From assembly GCF_004216755.1 (NCBI RefSeq), contig NZ_SGWZ01000003.1:248001-312000 (forward strand): a DNA stretch of 64,000 nt, written 5' to 3'. The stretch is from Kerstersia gyiorum (GTDB taxonomy: Bacteria; Pseudomonadota; Gammaproteobacteria; Burkholderiales; Burkholderiaceae_B). Both the position numbers and the translations under genes were made by a program. A model generated the notes under the pieces. The model was given only the letters and a program-made list of their open reading frames with translations. It was not told the origin of the DNA and did no database searches. Of the stretch, positions 9,324-17,009 are shown piece by piece; the first letter of the stretch is position 1, and the number at the start of each line of letters is the position of its first letter.

Positions 9324-9932
9324 CTAGGCCTGACGGCGCTTGGCGCCTCGCGTCGCAGAAAGCCGCTTGCCGGCCCGCGGCGGCAGGCGGCACAGGCCGC
9401 AGACAAAGGCTTCGGCAGGTTCGTGCGCATGGTGGACGAACTGGCCGCCACAACTATTGCAGCGACACATCTGCAGCATGTCCGCCTCGAAAAAACGCAC
9501 CATCATCCAGGCCCGGGTGAAGCTCAGCACCAGCCCCTGTTCCGGCGTACCTTCTTCACCCATCAGGTCCTGGTAGCCCCGGTAGGCCTCTACCAGCACC
9601 AACGGACCACGCAGCCCTGCGTCACCCGCCATGAACTGATAGATGTTGTAGAAAACCGACGAGTGGATATTCGGCAACCAAGTCATATGCCAGTCCACCG
9701 AGAACGGCAACATACCCTTGGGCGGCGACTCCTGGCGGATTTCCCGGTACAGGCGCGACAGGCGCTCACGACTCAGGCCGGTCTCCGTCAGCAGCACCTG
9801 CAGCCGGGCGCCCAGGCGAATCATTGCCGCAGCCAATTCGATTTCCCGGGCTTCCCGCACCACGCTCTTTGCGTCATCCATGCGGACACTGCCCTTGGCA
9901 CTGCTTTTCGCCTTGCCTCGTTGCACTGCCAT
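9324..9932 (-). CDS. flhC: Flagellar transcriptional activator subunit FlhC
   Basis: FlhC forms the FlhD4C2 master activator of the flagellar regulon and carries most of the DNA-contact and zinc-binding surface. The family core is clear: GARLQVLLTETGLSR, the PPKGMLPFSVDWHMTW segment and four zinc-ligand cysteines at residues 158, 161, 178 and 181 (CNSC and CGLC). The start is uncertain. I prefer the ATG at 9932, which has GGAG nine bases upstream. A GTG at 9974 overlaps the flhD stop, and an ATG at 9881 would give a length closer to E. coli FlhC. Confidence 0.93.
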   Translation of the reverse strand: MAVQRGKAKSSAKGSVRMDDAKSVVREAREIELAAAMIRLGARLQVLLTETGLSRERLSRLYREIRQESPPKGMLPFSVDWHMTWLPNIHSSVFYNIYQFMAGDAGLRGPLVLVEAYRGYQDLMGEEGTPEQGLVLSFTRAWMMVRFFEADMLQMCRCNSCGGQFVHHAHEPAEAFVCGLCRLPPRAGKRLSATRGAKRRQA

Positions 9933-9970
9933 TTGCTTCAACTCCAGGATGCCGGAAGACAGCACCGCAC

Positions 9971-10324
9971 TCACGCGATACGCTCGACCGGCTGGCCCGC
10001 CATCATGATGGCCATGCGCGCTCGCTGCAGCGCCCCGCCCATCACATCCTTGCCGCTCAACGCCGCCACGACTTCCGGGCTATCCAGCCGCAAGCGGCCC
10101 AGCGCCATGTTCAGATTGCTCAGGCGCAGCAGTTGCGGCGGCGAAAGCTTCAACAGGGCATCGGCGACATCAGCAGACAGACCCAGACGGAACAGGCCCA
10201 CCGGGTAGTCCTCCCGCAGCATTCGCTGCGCCAGCATCAGATAGGAAAGGTTCAGCTCCCTCATATCATCAAGCAGGTTTTGTTGCTGCATAGCAGGCTT
10301 CATCAGCAGAGAGACAGACATCAT
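9971..10324 (-). CDS. flhD: Flagellar transcriptional activator subunit FlhD
   Basis: FlhD is the partner of FlhC in the class I flagellar activator. The 117-residue reading from the ATG at 10324 covers the family, with the typical segments MRELNLSYLMLAQRML and LLKLSPPQLLRLS. No strong ribosome-binding site precedes any candidate start, and further in-frame methionines occur at codons 2, 8 and 12 of this reading. An open extension further upstream is unlikely because it runs into the AT-rich control region and looks unlike the family. flhC follows directly. Confidence 0.92.
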   Translation of the reverse strand: MMSVSLLMKPAMQQQNLLDDMRELNLSYLMLAQRMLREDYPVGLFRLGLSADVADALLKLSPPQLLRLSNLNMALGRLRLDSPEVVAALSGKDVMGGALQRARMAIMMAGQPVERIA

Positions 10325-10783
10325 AGGGGTGAAAAAAAAGTGCCCGGCCATCCCGTAACGCCAAAGAGACTGAACGGGATACACATGAAACAAGTCCTTC
10401 CTGCGGGCATCGGCGCCGACATCGACTGCAAGACTGCATCCGCCGATCTCCGCGACCGGAAGGGGCTTCATTACCAGTGTTTAAAACGATACAAAACGAA
10501 ACAAATATAGGACTATTCCACTTTTTAAACGTTTTTTACAAACATGTCAAAAGTTTAAATATCGTTAATTAAATACAATGATCTGTGTCAAATTTCCTAA
10601 ATGAAATACCAATCCCATTAGTCAAAGATGTTTGAATATTGCGCTATGAACTAAATAAGCAAAACATATTTTTTGCGTAAATAATTCGTAAAATATAAAA
10701 ATAACATCGTGAAAATAAAGTGATTTTTCTTATTATTAGATTATTTTTATATTTTGATTTTCTACATAAATAGCGTGTGACCC
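10325..10783. promoter_or_regulatory. AT-rich control region between flhDC and flaG
   Basis: No gene can be supported here. Hand counts give 16 G or C of 60 at 10561-10620 and 10 of 60 at 10681-10740, against about 60-65 percent in the flanking genes. The flhDC promoter must lie here on the minus strand. The length and composition suit a silencer-bound or multiply regulated class I flagellar promoter. I cannot place the -35 and -10 boxes reliably because many AT-rich matches exist. Confidence 0.6.
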
Positions 10784-10810
10784 TAAAGTTTCCGGTGCTT
10801 CTGCCGTTAA
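10784..10810 (+). promoter_or_regulatory. Sigma-28 (FliA) promoter of flaG-fliD operon
   Basis: TAAAGTTT, exactly 11 bases, then GCCGTTAA matches the enterobacterial FliA consensus (TAAAGTTT-N11-GCCGATAA) at 15 of 16 positions. It is correctly oriented and lies about 100 bases before the flaG start. It makes the flaG-fliDST operon a class III flagellar unit. Confidence 0.88.
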
Positions 10811-10907
10811 TCAGCCTGATAGGCTGGTAGCAAGACGCTGTTACGAGTTCGAGATTGTTTCTTGCTGCCTTGTCCATTGCCCGACATGCAATCTTTCAGG
10901 AATCTAG

Positions 10908-11300
10908 ATGGCTGCCGTTTCTTCTTCTACGCTGCTCATTGCACCGATACCGGCAGCGGTATCCACTGCCGTTCCTGCTCCTCGAGGCCTGGAAAAGACC
11001 GCCGCGAGCGGCCGCACCGCAACAGACCCGCAAACCCAGCCGGCCGTCACCGCGCAAGACGAAACACCATCCTCGCCCGTGCTGGAAGAAGCACTGGCCA
11101 AGCTCAACCAGAGCATGCAGGCCTGGGCCACCAGGCTGAACTTCGTCGCCGACAAGGAAGCCCAACGCATCGTCATCCGCATCATCGACAGCGATAGCGG
11201 CGAAGTCATCAAGACCATCCCCAGCGAAGCCGTCCTGCACGCTGCCAGGCTGCTCAACAACCAGACTGGCGCCGCCGCTACGATTGCGGCGCAGGCCTGA
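10908..11300 (+). CDS. flaG: Flagellar protein FlaG
   Basis: FlaG-family proteins affect filament length and are usually encoded next to fliD. The C-terminal half (about residues 60-120) carries the family core, LNFVADKEAQRIVIRIIDS followed by GEVIKTIPSE. The N-terminal half is Ala, Thr and Pro rich and poorly conserved. AGGAA precedes the ATG. It is the first gene after the sigma-28 promoter, 53 bases before fliD. The molecular role of the family is not well settled. Confidence 0.92.
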   Translation: MAAVSSSTLLIAPIPAAVSTAVPAPRGLEKTAASGRTATDPQTQPAVTAQDETPSSPVLEEALAKLNQSMQAWATRLNFVADKEAQRIVIRIIDSDSGEVIKTIPSEAVLHAARLLNNQTGAAATIAAQA

Positions 11301-11353
11301 CCCCGGGAGTACCTGCAGACAGCGCAGGCACACCAACGCATCAAGGAATTTTC

Positions 11354-12778
11354 ATGGCAACTTCTTCTGTCTCTTCCAACCTCGGCGTAGGTTCCGGCCT
11401 GCCTCTGACCAAGCTGCTCGAAGACCTGCGCAAGGCCGAGAACAAATCCCTGGAACGCATCCAGGTACAGCAACAGACCCAGGAAGCGCGTCTTTCCGCG
11501 TACAGCCAGTTGAAAGGCGCCGTCGAAACCATGCGCAGCAGTGCCAAGACGCTGGCATCCGGCGACCTGTTCAACGCCACCAAGGCCACCAGCAGCAGCG
11601 AAGCCTTCACTGCCAGCAGCACCAACAAGGCCATCGCCGGTGATTACTCCGTCGCCGTGACTTCTCTGGCACAGGCCCAGACGCTCTATACAGGCAGCGC
11701 CTTCAGCGCCCGGGACACTGCCGTAGGCAGCGGGGGTAAAGTGACCTTCTCGTTCGCGGGCAAGGAAAGCACGACCCTGGAATTGCAGGGCGAACTGACG
11801 CCGGAAAAGCTGGTCCAGGCCATCAATGCCAAGGAAGACCTGGGCGTGAAGGCCAGCCTGCTCAATGACGGCAATGGTTTCCGGCTGCTGCTGACCAGCA
11901 GCGAAACCGGTACCCAGGCGGCCGTGACCGCAATCCAGGTCGAAGGCAACGCCGCACTGGGCCAGGCTATCGGCTACAACGACGGCACCGGCGCCGATCC
12001 GGCCACTCAGTTGCAGGTCGGCACGGCCGCCGCCGATGCAAAGCTCAACATCAACGGCATCGACATCACCAGCCAGAACAACACGGTGAAAGACGTCATC
12101 GACGGCGTGACGCTGAACCTGAAAAGCACCACAGGCGACAGCACGGACCCCAAGCCTGCCAGCCTGAGCATTGCCCGCGACAACACGCTGGCAAGCACGG
12201 CGATCCAGAATTTCGTCAATACATACAACAACCTGCAGAAGACCATCACCAACCTGACGGCCTTTGATGTCGAGGCGGAAACCGAAAGCGTGCTGACCGG
12301 CGACTACACGACGCGCCAGATCCAGACCAGTATGCGCCAGCCGCTCAATACCATCGGCAGCGGCGAAACCATACGCTCGCTCAGCCAGATCGGCATCACT
12401 ACCGACCCTGTCAGTGGCGACCTCAAGCTGGATACTGATAAATTGTCCAAGGCTCTGAGCAATCACGGCGCGGATGTCGCCGCCCTGTTCCAGGGAGAAG
12501 ACGGTATTGCGGCCAAGGTGGAAAACACCACCAAGCAAATGCTGGAAGACAGTTCGGCAGGCAGCGGCCTGTTCAAGAACCTGGAAGAGAACATCAACCG
12601 CAACATCAAGAGCCTGAAAAAACAGTACGAGGCTGCCAGCCTGCGCCTGGAAGACCAGATGGCGGTCTATACCGCGCAATTCACCGCGCTGGACGCTGCC
12701 GTGACAAAAATGAGCTCTGTCAGTACCTACCTGACCGAGCAGTTGGCGCAACTGAAGAAAAATACGCAATCCTCATAA
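11354..12778 (+). CDS. fliD: Flagellar filament cap protein FliD (HAP2)
   Basis: FliD forms the cap at the filament tip under which flagellin is folded into place. The 474-residue protein has the N-terminal FliD domain (GLPLTKLLEDLRKAENKSL), Ser/Thr-rich middle domains, and a C-terminal helical region ending YLTEQLAQL, which fits the coiled-coil terminal leg. It has no signal peptide because it is exported by the flagellar type III system. AAGGAA stands before the ATG. It is followed by its likely chaperone FliT two genes on. Confidence 0.96.
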   Translation: MATSSVSSNLGVGSGLPLTKLLEDLRKAENKSLERIQVQQQTQEARLSAYSQLKGAVETMRSSAKTLASGDLFNATKATSSSEAFTASSTNKAIAGDYSVAVTSLAQAQTLYTGSAFSARDTAVGSGGKVTFSFAGKESTTLELQGELTPEKLVQAINAKEDLGVKASLLNDGNGFRLLLTSSETGTQAAVTAIQVEGNAALGQAIGYNDGTGADPATQLQVGTAAADAKLNINGIDITSQNNTVKDVIDGVTLNLKSTTGDSTDPKPASLSIARDNTLASTAIQNFVNTYNNLQKTITNLTAFDVEAETESVLTGDYTTRQIQTSMRQPLNTIGSGETIRSLSQIGITTDPVSGDLKLDTDKLSKALSNHGADVAALFQGEDGIAAKVENTTKQMLEDSSAGSGLFKNLEENINRNIKSLKKQYEAASLRLEDQMAVYTAQFTALDAAVTKMSSVSTYLTEQLAQLKKNTQSS

Positions 12779-12811
12779 TCCTTACCGCCCGCAGCCCGGA
12801 TAGCCGCATTC

Positions 12812-13255
12812 ATGAACACTTTTTCCTACTCCGCAGGCCGCCGCCCCGGGCAAGGCGCCCGGGCCTATGCCCACATTGGCCTGGAAACCCAGGTGGGCAG
12901 CGCTTCACCGCAACGCCTGATTACCCTGCTGTTCGACGGCGCCCTGGCCGCCGTCGCCAAGGCCAGGCACCAGCTTGCCGCCCATGACATCGCCGGGCGC
13001 GGCCAGTCGGTCTCCAAGGCCGTCGATATCGTCCAGAACGGCTTGATGAACAGCCTGAACCTGGACGCCGGCGGTGAACTGGCAGCCAATCTGCACGACC
13101 TCTACGACTACATCATCCGGCAACTGCTGCTGGGCAATCTGCAGGCTGACGACGACGCCCTGCAACGTGCCGCCACGCTGTTGGGCCAGATTGCAGATGC
13201 CTGGCGCAGCGGCGTAGACACGCCGGCCAGCAGCAGCCATGCCCTGACACCCTGA
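12812..13255 (+). CDS. fliS: Flagellin export chaperone FliS
   Basis: FliS binds newly made flagellin and stops it polymerising in the cytoplasm. The protein shows the helical family pattern, with SPQRLITLLFDGALAAVAKAR near residue 35 and LHDLYDYIIRQLLLGN near residue 95. The 147 residues are slightly longer than E. coli FliS because of a basic N-terminal stretch and an Ala/Ser-rich tail. It sits between fliD and fliT. Confidence 0.95.
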   Translation: MNTFSYSAGRRPGQGARAYAHIGLETQVGSASPQRLITLLFDGALAAVAKARHQLAAHDIAGRGQSVSKAVDIVQNGLMNSLNLDAGGELAANLHDLYDYIIRQLLLGNLQADDDALQRAATLLGQIADAWRSGVDTPASSSHALTP

Positions 13256-13259
13256 ACCG

Positions 13260-13643
13260 ATGAAAACGTCCCCCTCCCCCCTGCCCACGCCAGACAGCGC
13301 CCGCGACGCAGCCGGATGGCTGCGCTGCTGTGCTGCGCTTGCCAGCACGGCCAGCCAGCTACTCAAGGCTGCCCAGGCCGGCCGCTGGAGCGATTTCATT
13401 GCGCATGGCCAGCACTACGCAGGGCTGGGCGAGACCTTGCGAGCGGGCATTACCCTGGCTGAGCTGCCCGAACCGACGCAGGCCCGCTGCGCGGCCCTGC
13501 TGCAAGAAGCCCTGGCGCTGGAACTCGCCGCTCGCCAGATATCCGGCAAAGAGCGCGACAGCCGGCTGGCTGCAGTACACAGCACGCGTCATTCCCAGCG
13601 CCTGCACCGCAGCTACGGCGCACTGCAGGCTGAATTCAAATGA
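13260..13643 (+). CDS. fliT: FliT-like flagellar chaperone
   Basis: This 127-residue, mostly helical, Ala- and Leu-rich protein starts four bases after fliS and overlaps the next gene by ATGA. FliT proteins bind FliD and in enterobacteria also restrain FlhDC. The sequence itself is weakly conserved, so the name rests mostly on size, helical character and the fliD-fliS-fliT order. Confidence 0.75.
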   Translation: MKTSPSPLPTPDSARDAAGWLRCCAALASTASQLLKAAQAGRWSDFIAHGQHYAGLGETLRAGITLAELPEPTQARCAALLQEALALELAARQISGKERDSRLAAVHSTRHSQRLHRSYGALQAEFK

Positions 13644-14974
13644 ACGGGCCGTCGGCTCCCAACGCGCTCCTGCTGCAACGGCTGGATGCCGTGCTGGGCG
13701 TACCGCTGTCGAAATATGCCCGCCCGGCCACGGCACCTTTTCCCCTGCCGGAGCATCCGGGCCATGAAGCCGCTCCCGGCGCCGATGGCCGCAGCGGCGA
13801 TGAAGACGGCGCCATCAGGGCGCCTGGCCGTACTGGCAGGCGTCCCATTGCCCCCGACACATCGGTGCCCGGGCAAAACGCCACCGACAGCGCGGCGGGA
13901 AGGCGTTTCCCTTCCTCGCCCACCACGCTGGGACAGGCCGCCCGCGCCATCCTCACATTGCTGCAACAATTGCCGCAACAGCCTCCGGCAGTTGTGCTGC
14001 GCCAGCCCATGCTGCCCGGCGCAGATACCCTGCCTGCAGCCACGCTACTGGCCGCCGCCACTCCTCATCCCCAGCCAACCCTGGCCGACGGCCTGACGCC
14101 AAGAACAGGACAGCCGCCATCACCGGCCAGTCTGTCTGCAACGCCCTTCGTGCCGGACAATAGCGCTGTGCAGCCCGCCGCCATGCAAGCCAGCTCGCCG
14201 CTGGTGACCCTGCTGGCACAGCACCTGATGCAACAGGTCAGCCAGAGTGGCATGTTCTATGAAGCCCATCTGGCCCGGGTGGCGTTCGAAGGCCAGCCGG
14301 CCGACACCCTGCGGCAACAACCGCAGAGCAGCCTCCCGGCCCTGGCGGGTGCGGACCGCGGCGCACCACCCGCTGCCGCCGTTCTGGCTGGCCAAGGCGG
14401 CACGCCGCTGGCGCCTGAACACGCCATGCTGGTACGCCAGCAACTGGAAGTCCTTGCCACGCAGACATGGCAGGCCAGGGGCGAGGCCTGGCCCGGCGCC
14501 CCCATGCACTGGGAAATCCAGCGTGACGCCATGCCGGCCTTGCTGCCGGAATTGCCGGGACGGGAAGGCAACGATGATGACCTCAATGACGGCAATACTG
14601 GCGAAGAGGAAGCCGGCAAGGCAAGCGCAGAGTCGTCCGCCAGCGCCTGGAGAACCCGGTTGCGCCTGCAATTGCCGCACCTGGGAGAAGTGAATGTCGC
14701 CTTGAGCCTGCGCGGCATGCAATGCGAGCTGCAGTTCGAAAGCGCCAGCCATGAAAGCGTGCTGCACCAGGCCAGCCCCATGCTTCAGCAACGCCTGGCT
14801 GCCGCCGGCCTGGATATCCTGAGCCTGGACGTCCAGCAAGCCGAACCCATGGCAAGCATGGCACGGCAGGCGGAAGCTGCGGAAACGGCGGAAGCTGCGC
14901 CTGCTGCTACCGCCACCGATGCCAGCCGCGCGCCCCCATTGCCGGCAAGGCCCCGCAACGGAGAGTCGGCATGA
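13640..14974 (+). CDS. fliK: FliK-like flagellar hook-length control protein
   Basis: The C-terminal quarter (about residues 330-405) has the Flg_hook / FliK domain: LRLQLPHLGEVNVALSLRG, CELQFESASHESVLHQ and LAAAGLDILSLDVQ. The N-terminal 300 residues are Ala/Pro/Gln-rich and low in complexity, as in FliK proteins that act as a molecular ruler and switch FlhB specificity. It overlaps fliT at its start and the FlhB-like gene at its end. Some Alcaligenaceae have another fliK in the hook-basal-body cluster, so this one might be a paralogue with a side role. Confidence 0.8.
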   Translation: MNGPSAPNALLLQRLDAVLGVPLSKYARPATAPFPLPEHPGHEAAPGADGRSGDEDGAIRAPGRTGRRPIAPDTSVPGQNATDSAAGRRFPSSPTTLGQAARAILTLLQQLPQQPPAVVLRQPMLPGADTLPAATLLAAATPHPQPTLADGLTPRTGQPPSPASLSATPFVPDNSAVQPAAMQASSPLVTLLAQHLMQQVSQSGMFYEAHLARVAFEGQPADTLRQQPQSSLPALAGADRGAPPAAAVLAGQGGTPLAPEHAMLVRQQLEVLATQTWQARGEAWPGAPMHWEIQRDAMPALLPELPGREGNDDDLNDGNTGEEEAGKASAESSASAWRTRLRLQLPHLGEVNVALSLRGMQCELQFESASHESVLHQASPMLQQRLAAAGLDILSLDVQQAEPMASMARQAEAAETAEAAPAATATDASRAPPLPARPRNGESA

Positions 14975-15318
14975 GCACGCAGGGCGGCCCCCCTTCTCCA
15001 GGCCCCCGGCGTCCGCGCGCCGCCGTCCTGCGCTATGAAAGCCATGACAGCGCACCACGAGTGGTCGCCAAGGGCTATGGCGCCATCGCCGACACCCTCA
15101 TCCGTACCGCCAGGGAACATGGCGTTCATGTGCATGAATCGCCGGAACTGGTCGAGCTTCTGATGCGCGTGGATATGGATGCAGAGATTCCGCCAGCCCT
15201 TTATCTGGTGGTCGCGGAACTGCTGACCTGGCTATACCAGCTGGATGCAGAAGCGGCGCCCGCTGCCGCAAAGATAATTTTGCCGGACACACTAAATCCT
15301 GGCGGCCAGCAGCCGTAA
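14971..15318 (+). CDS. Stand-alone FlhB C-terminal-domain-like protein (FlhX type)
   Basis: These 115 residues match only the cytoplasmic tail of FlhB/YscU export-switch proteins: VVAKGYGAIADTLIRTAREHG, then VHESPELVELL and IPPALYLVVAELLTWLYQ. There are no transmembrane helices, and the NPTH self-cleavage motif is absent, with the family block beginning RAAVLRY instead. Such orphan domains (FlhX) can substitute for the cleaved FlhB tail in some species. The start overlaps the FliK-like gene by ATGA. Its 3' end overlaps the fliC promoter. Confidence 0.85.
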   Translation: MSTQGGPPSPGPRRPRAAVLRYESHDSAPRVVAKGYGAIADTLIRTAREHGVHVHESPELVELLMRVDMDAEIPPALYLVVAELLTWLYQLDAEAAPAAAKIILPDTLNPGGQQP

Positions 15319-15319
15319 A
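15293..15319 (+). promoter_or_regulatory. Sigma-28-type promoter of fliC
   Basis: TAAATCCT, 11 bases, then GCCGTAAA resembles the FliA consensus, with the best conserved parts TAAA and GCCG present and the correct spacing. It lies within the last codons of the FlhB-like gene, about 130 bases before the fliC ATG. It would give a leader of about 120 bases. Confidence 0.72.
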
Positions 15320-15368
15320 CCCGGGTGTACAGGAAACACAGGGCCTGCCCGGCACCAGCGGTGAAGGG

Positions 15369-15400
15369 CCAGGATTCCACCCCGAACGGGGTTTTCCTGG
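15369..15400 (+). other. Hairpin in the fliC leader
   Basis: CCAGGA and TCCTGG bracket an inner ACCCCG/CGGGGT pair in a 32-base span, so the fliC leader RNA can form a long imperfect hairpin about 50 bases before the start codon. It could stabilise the message. It could instead be the terminator of the upstream flaG-flhB' transcript, since it is followed only by TC-rich sequence. Confidence 0.5.
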
Positions 15401-15448
15401 TCAACCGGCAGCAGGACATTGCTGCCTTATCCCTCACAGGAGTCATCT

Positions 15449-16786
15449 ATGTCCGTCATTAATACCAACTACTTGGCTTTGGTGTCCCAGAACAACCTGA
15501 GCAAGTCGCAAAATGCCCTGGGCACGGCCATCGAACGCCTGTCGTCCGGCCTGCGCATCAACAGCGCCAAGGATGACGCGGCAGGCCAGGCCATTGCCAA
15601 CCGCTTCACCGCCAACATCAAGGGTCTGACCCAGGCGTCGCGCAATGCCAACGACGGCATTTCCATCGCCCAAACGACGGAAGGCGCGCTGAACGAAATC
15701 AACAACAACCTGCAACGCGTGCGCGAACTGACGGTGCAAGCCGCCACCGGTTCGAATTCCAAGACCGATCTGGACACCATTCAGGCAGAAATCACTCAGC
15801 GCCTTGGAGAAATTAATCGCGTTTCAGAACAAACTCAATTCAATGGTGTCAAGGTACTAGCATCCAATCAAACACTATCCATTCAAGTAGGATCGCACGA
15901 TTCTGAAACAATTTCGGTAAATTTGCAAAAAATCAACCGAAACTCATTGAATCTGAGTAATTTGGATGCAACAAAAATCGCTCAAACCATCAATGAAGGA
16001 GATGCCGTTTCTGTTACAACTGCGCCAGTTACTGAAACAAAACTCAGTCTGGATACAACAGGGATAACAGGGCAATCTATAGAATCGGGCATCTTTACAG
16101 ATGGCACTAATTACTATGTTAAAGATAGCGGCGCTTCCGAAACTTACTATCAAATCGACCTTGACAATGCGAATCCTGATACTGGTGCAGTAACGCAAGA
16201 TATCTCAGGCGCCACTGCTGTTACAACAGGTACGTTTACCCCGGTCACCTCGGGAAATGAACCTACTGTACGCACAGCATCTGCAGGAGAGCCTGACGAC
16301 GGAAAAGCAAAAATTGATCTTTCTGCCAATACTGCCATTGCCAATAATCAAAATAATTTGATTAAACTGGAAAACAGTTTCTACATTCGCAGTACCGATG
16401 CGTCAGGCAACACCTCCTACTACGATGCAACGCCAGGTGCCAAAGATGCTGCAGGAAATATCACATTCACGGTTGCTACAACCGCTACGACTGACGCCAT
16501 CGCTCCTGAGCAGGGATCTCCTCTTGCCGCATTGGACCAGGCCTTGCAACAAGTTGACTCACTACGTTCTGACCTCGGTGCCATCCAAAACCGCTTCCAG
16601 TCCACGATTGCCAACCTGAACAACACGGTCAACAACCTGTCGGCCGCCCGTTCGCGTATTGAAGACGCCGACTACGCCGTCGAAGTCTCCAACATGACGC
16701 GTGCGCAGATCCTGCAACAAGCCGGCACCTCGGTGCTGGCCCAGGCCAATCAGGTTCCGCAAACCGTGCTGTCGCTGCTGCGTTAA
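15449..16786 (+). CDS. fliC: Flagellin FliC
   Basis: This is the filament subunit, exported through the flagellar type III system without a signal peptide. The conserved D0/D1 ends are present: MSVINTNYLALVSQNNL at the N terminus, with LSSGLRINSAKDDAAGQAI, and SRIEDADYAVEVSNMT followed by ILQQAGTSVLAQANQ at the C terminus. AGGAG precedes this ATG; an in-frame codon ten residues upstream is not a flagellin start. The central residues, about 112-370 (DNA about 15785-16555), are much more AT-rich than the ends (26 and then 18 G or C per 60 bases at 15841-15960). This is the surface-exposed variable domain. Confidence 0.97.
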   Translation: MSVINTNYLALVSQNNLSKSQNALGTAIERLSSGLRINSAKDDAAGQAIANRFTANIKGLTQASRNANDGISIAQTTEGALNEINNNLQRVRELTVQAATGSNSKTDLDTIQAEITQRLGEINRVSEQTQFNGVKVLASNQTLSIQVGSHDSETISVNLQKINRNSLNLSNLDATKIAQTINEGDAVSVTTAPVTETKLSLDTTGITGQSIESGIFTDGTNYYVKDSGASETYYQIDLDNANPDTGAVTQDISGATAVTTGTFTPVTSGNEPTVRTASAGEPDDGKAKIDLSANTAIANNQNNLIKLENSFYIRSTDASGNTSYYDATPGAKDAAGNITFTVATTATTDAIAPEQGSPLAALDQALQQVDSLRSDLGAIQNRFQSTIANLNNTVNNLSAARSRIEDADYAVEVSNMTRAQILQQAGTSVLAQANQVPQTVLSLLR

Positions 16787-16813
16787 TTCCATCAGCAGAT
16801 AGTCACCTGCCAT

Positions 16814-16844
16814 GGTTGCCTCCGCTCAGTGAACGGAGGCAACC
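16814..16844 (+). terminator. Terminator-like hairpin after fliC
   Basis: GGTTGCCTCCG and CGGAGGCAACC form a perfect 11-bp stem with a nine-base loop, 28 bases after the fliC stop. No U-run follows, so it may stabilise the message as well as end it. Confidence 0.65.
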
Positions 16845-16893
16845 CAAGTGCCGACGCAGGCGTCTTCCCCTGGACGCCGCGTGGCAAAATAGA

Positions 16894-16922
16894 AATGCCA
16901 GTCCTGGCAACAGGGCTGGCAT
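16894..16922. repeat. Second inverted repeat after fliC
   Basis: AATGCCAG and CTGGCATT form an 8-bp stem with a 13-base loop, between fliC and the convergent monooxygenase gene. It may act as a back-up terminator for either strand. Confidence 0.45.
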
Positions 16923-17009
16923 TCTCGCATTCGGTTCCATGTTTCTGTCACGCACTTATCCCCGGGCAATGTCCCCCCAGCTTGGTCCCGCCAATGCAGC
17001 CGCCCTGCC

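Noticed and set aside
10644..10877. Frame of 77 codons on the minus strand in the AT-rich flagellar control region
   Set aside because: It runs through the sigma-28 promoter, has no ribosome-binding site and its Lys/Ile/Tyr-rich product looks like translated AT-rich control DNA.
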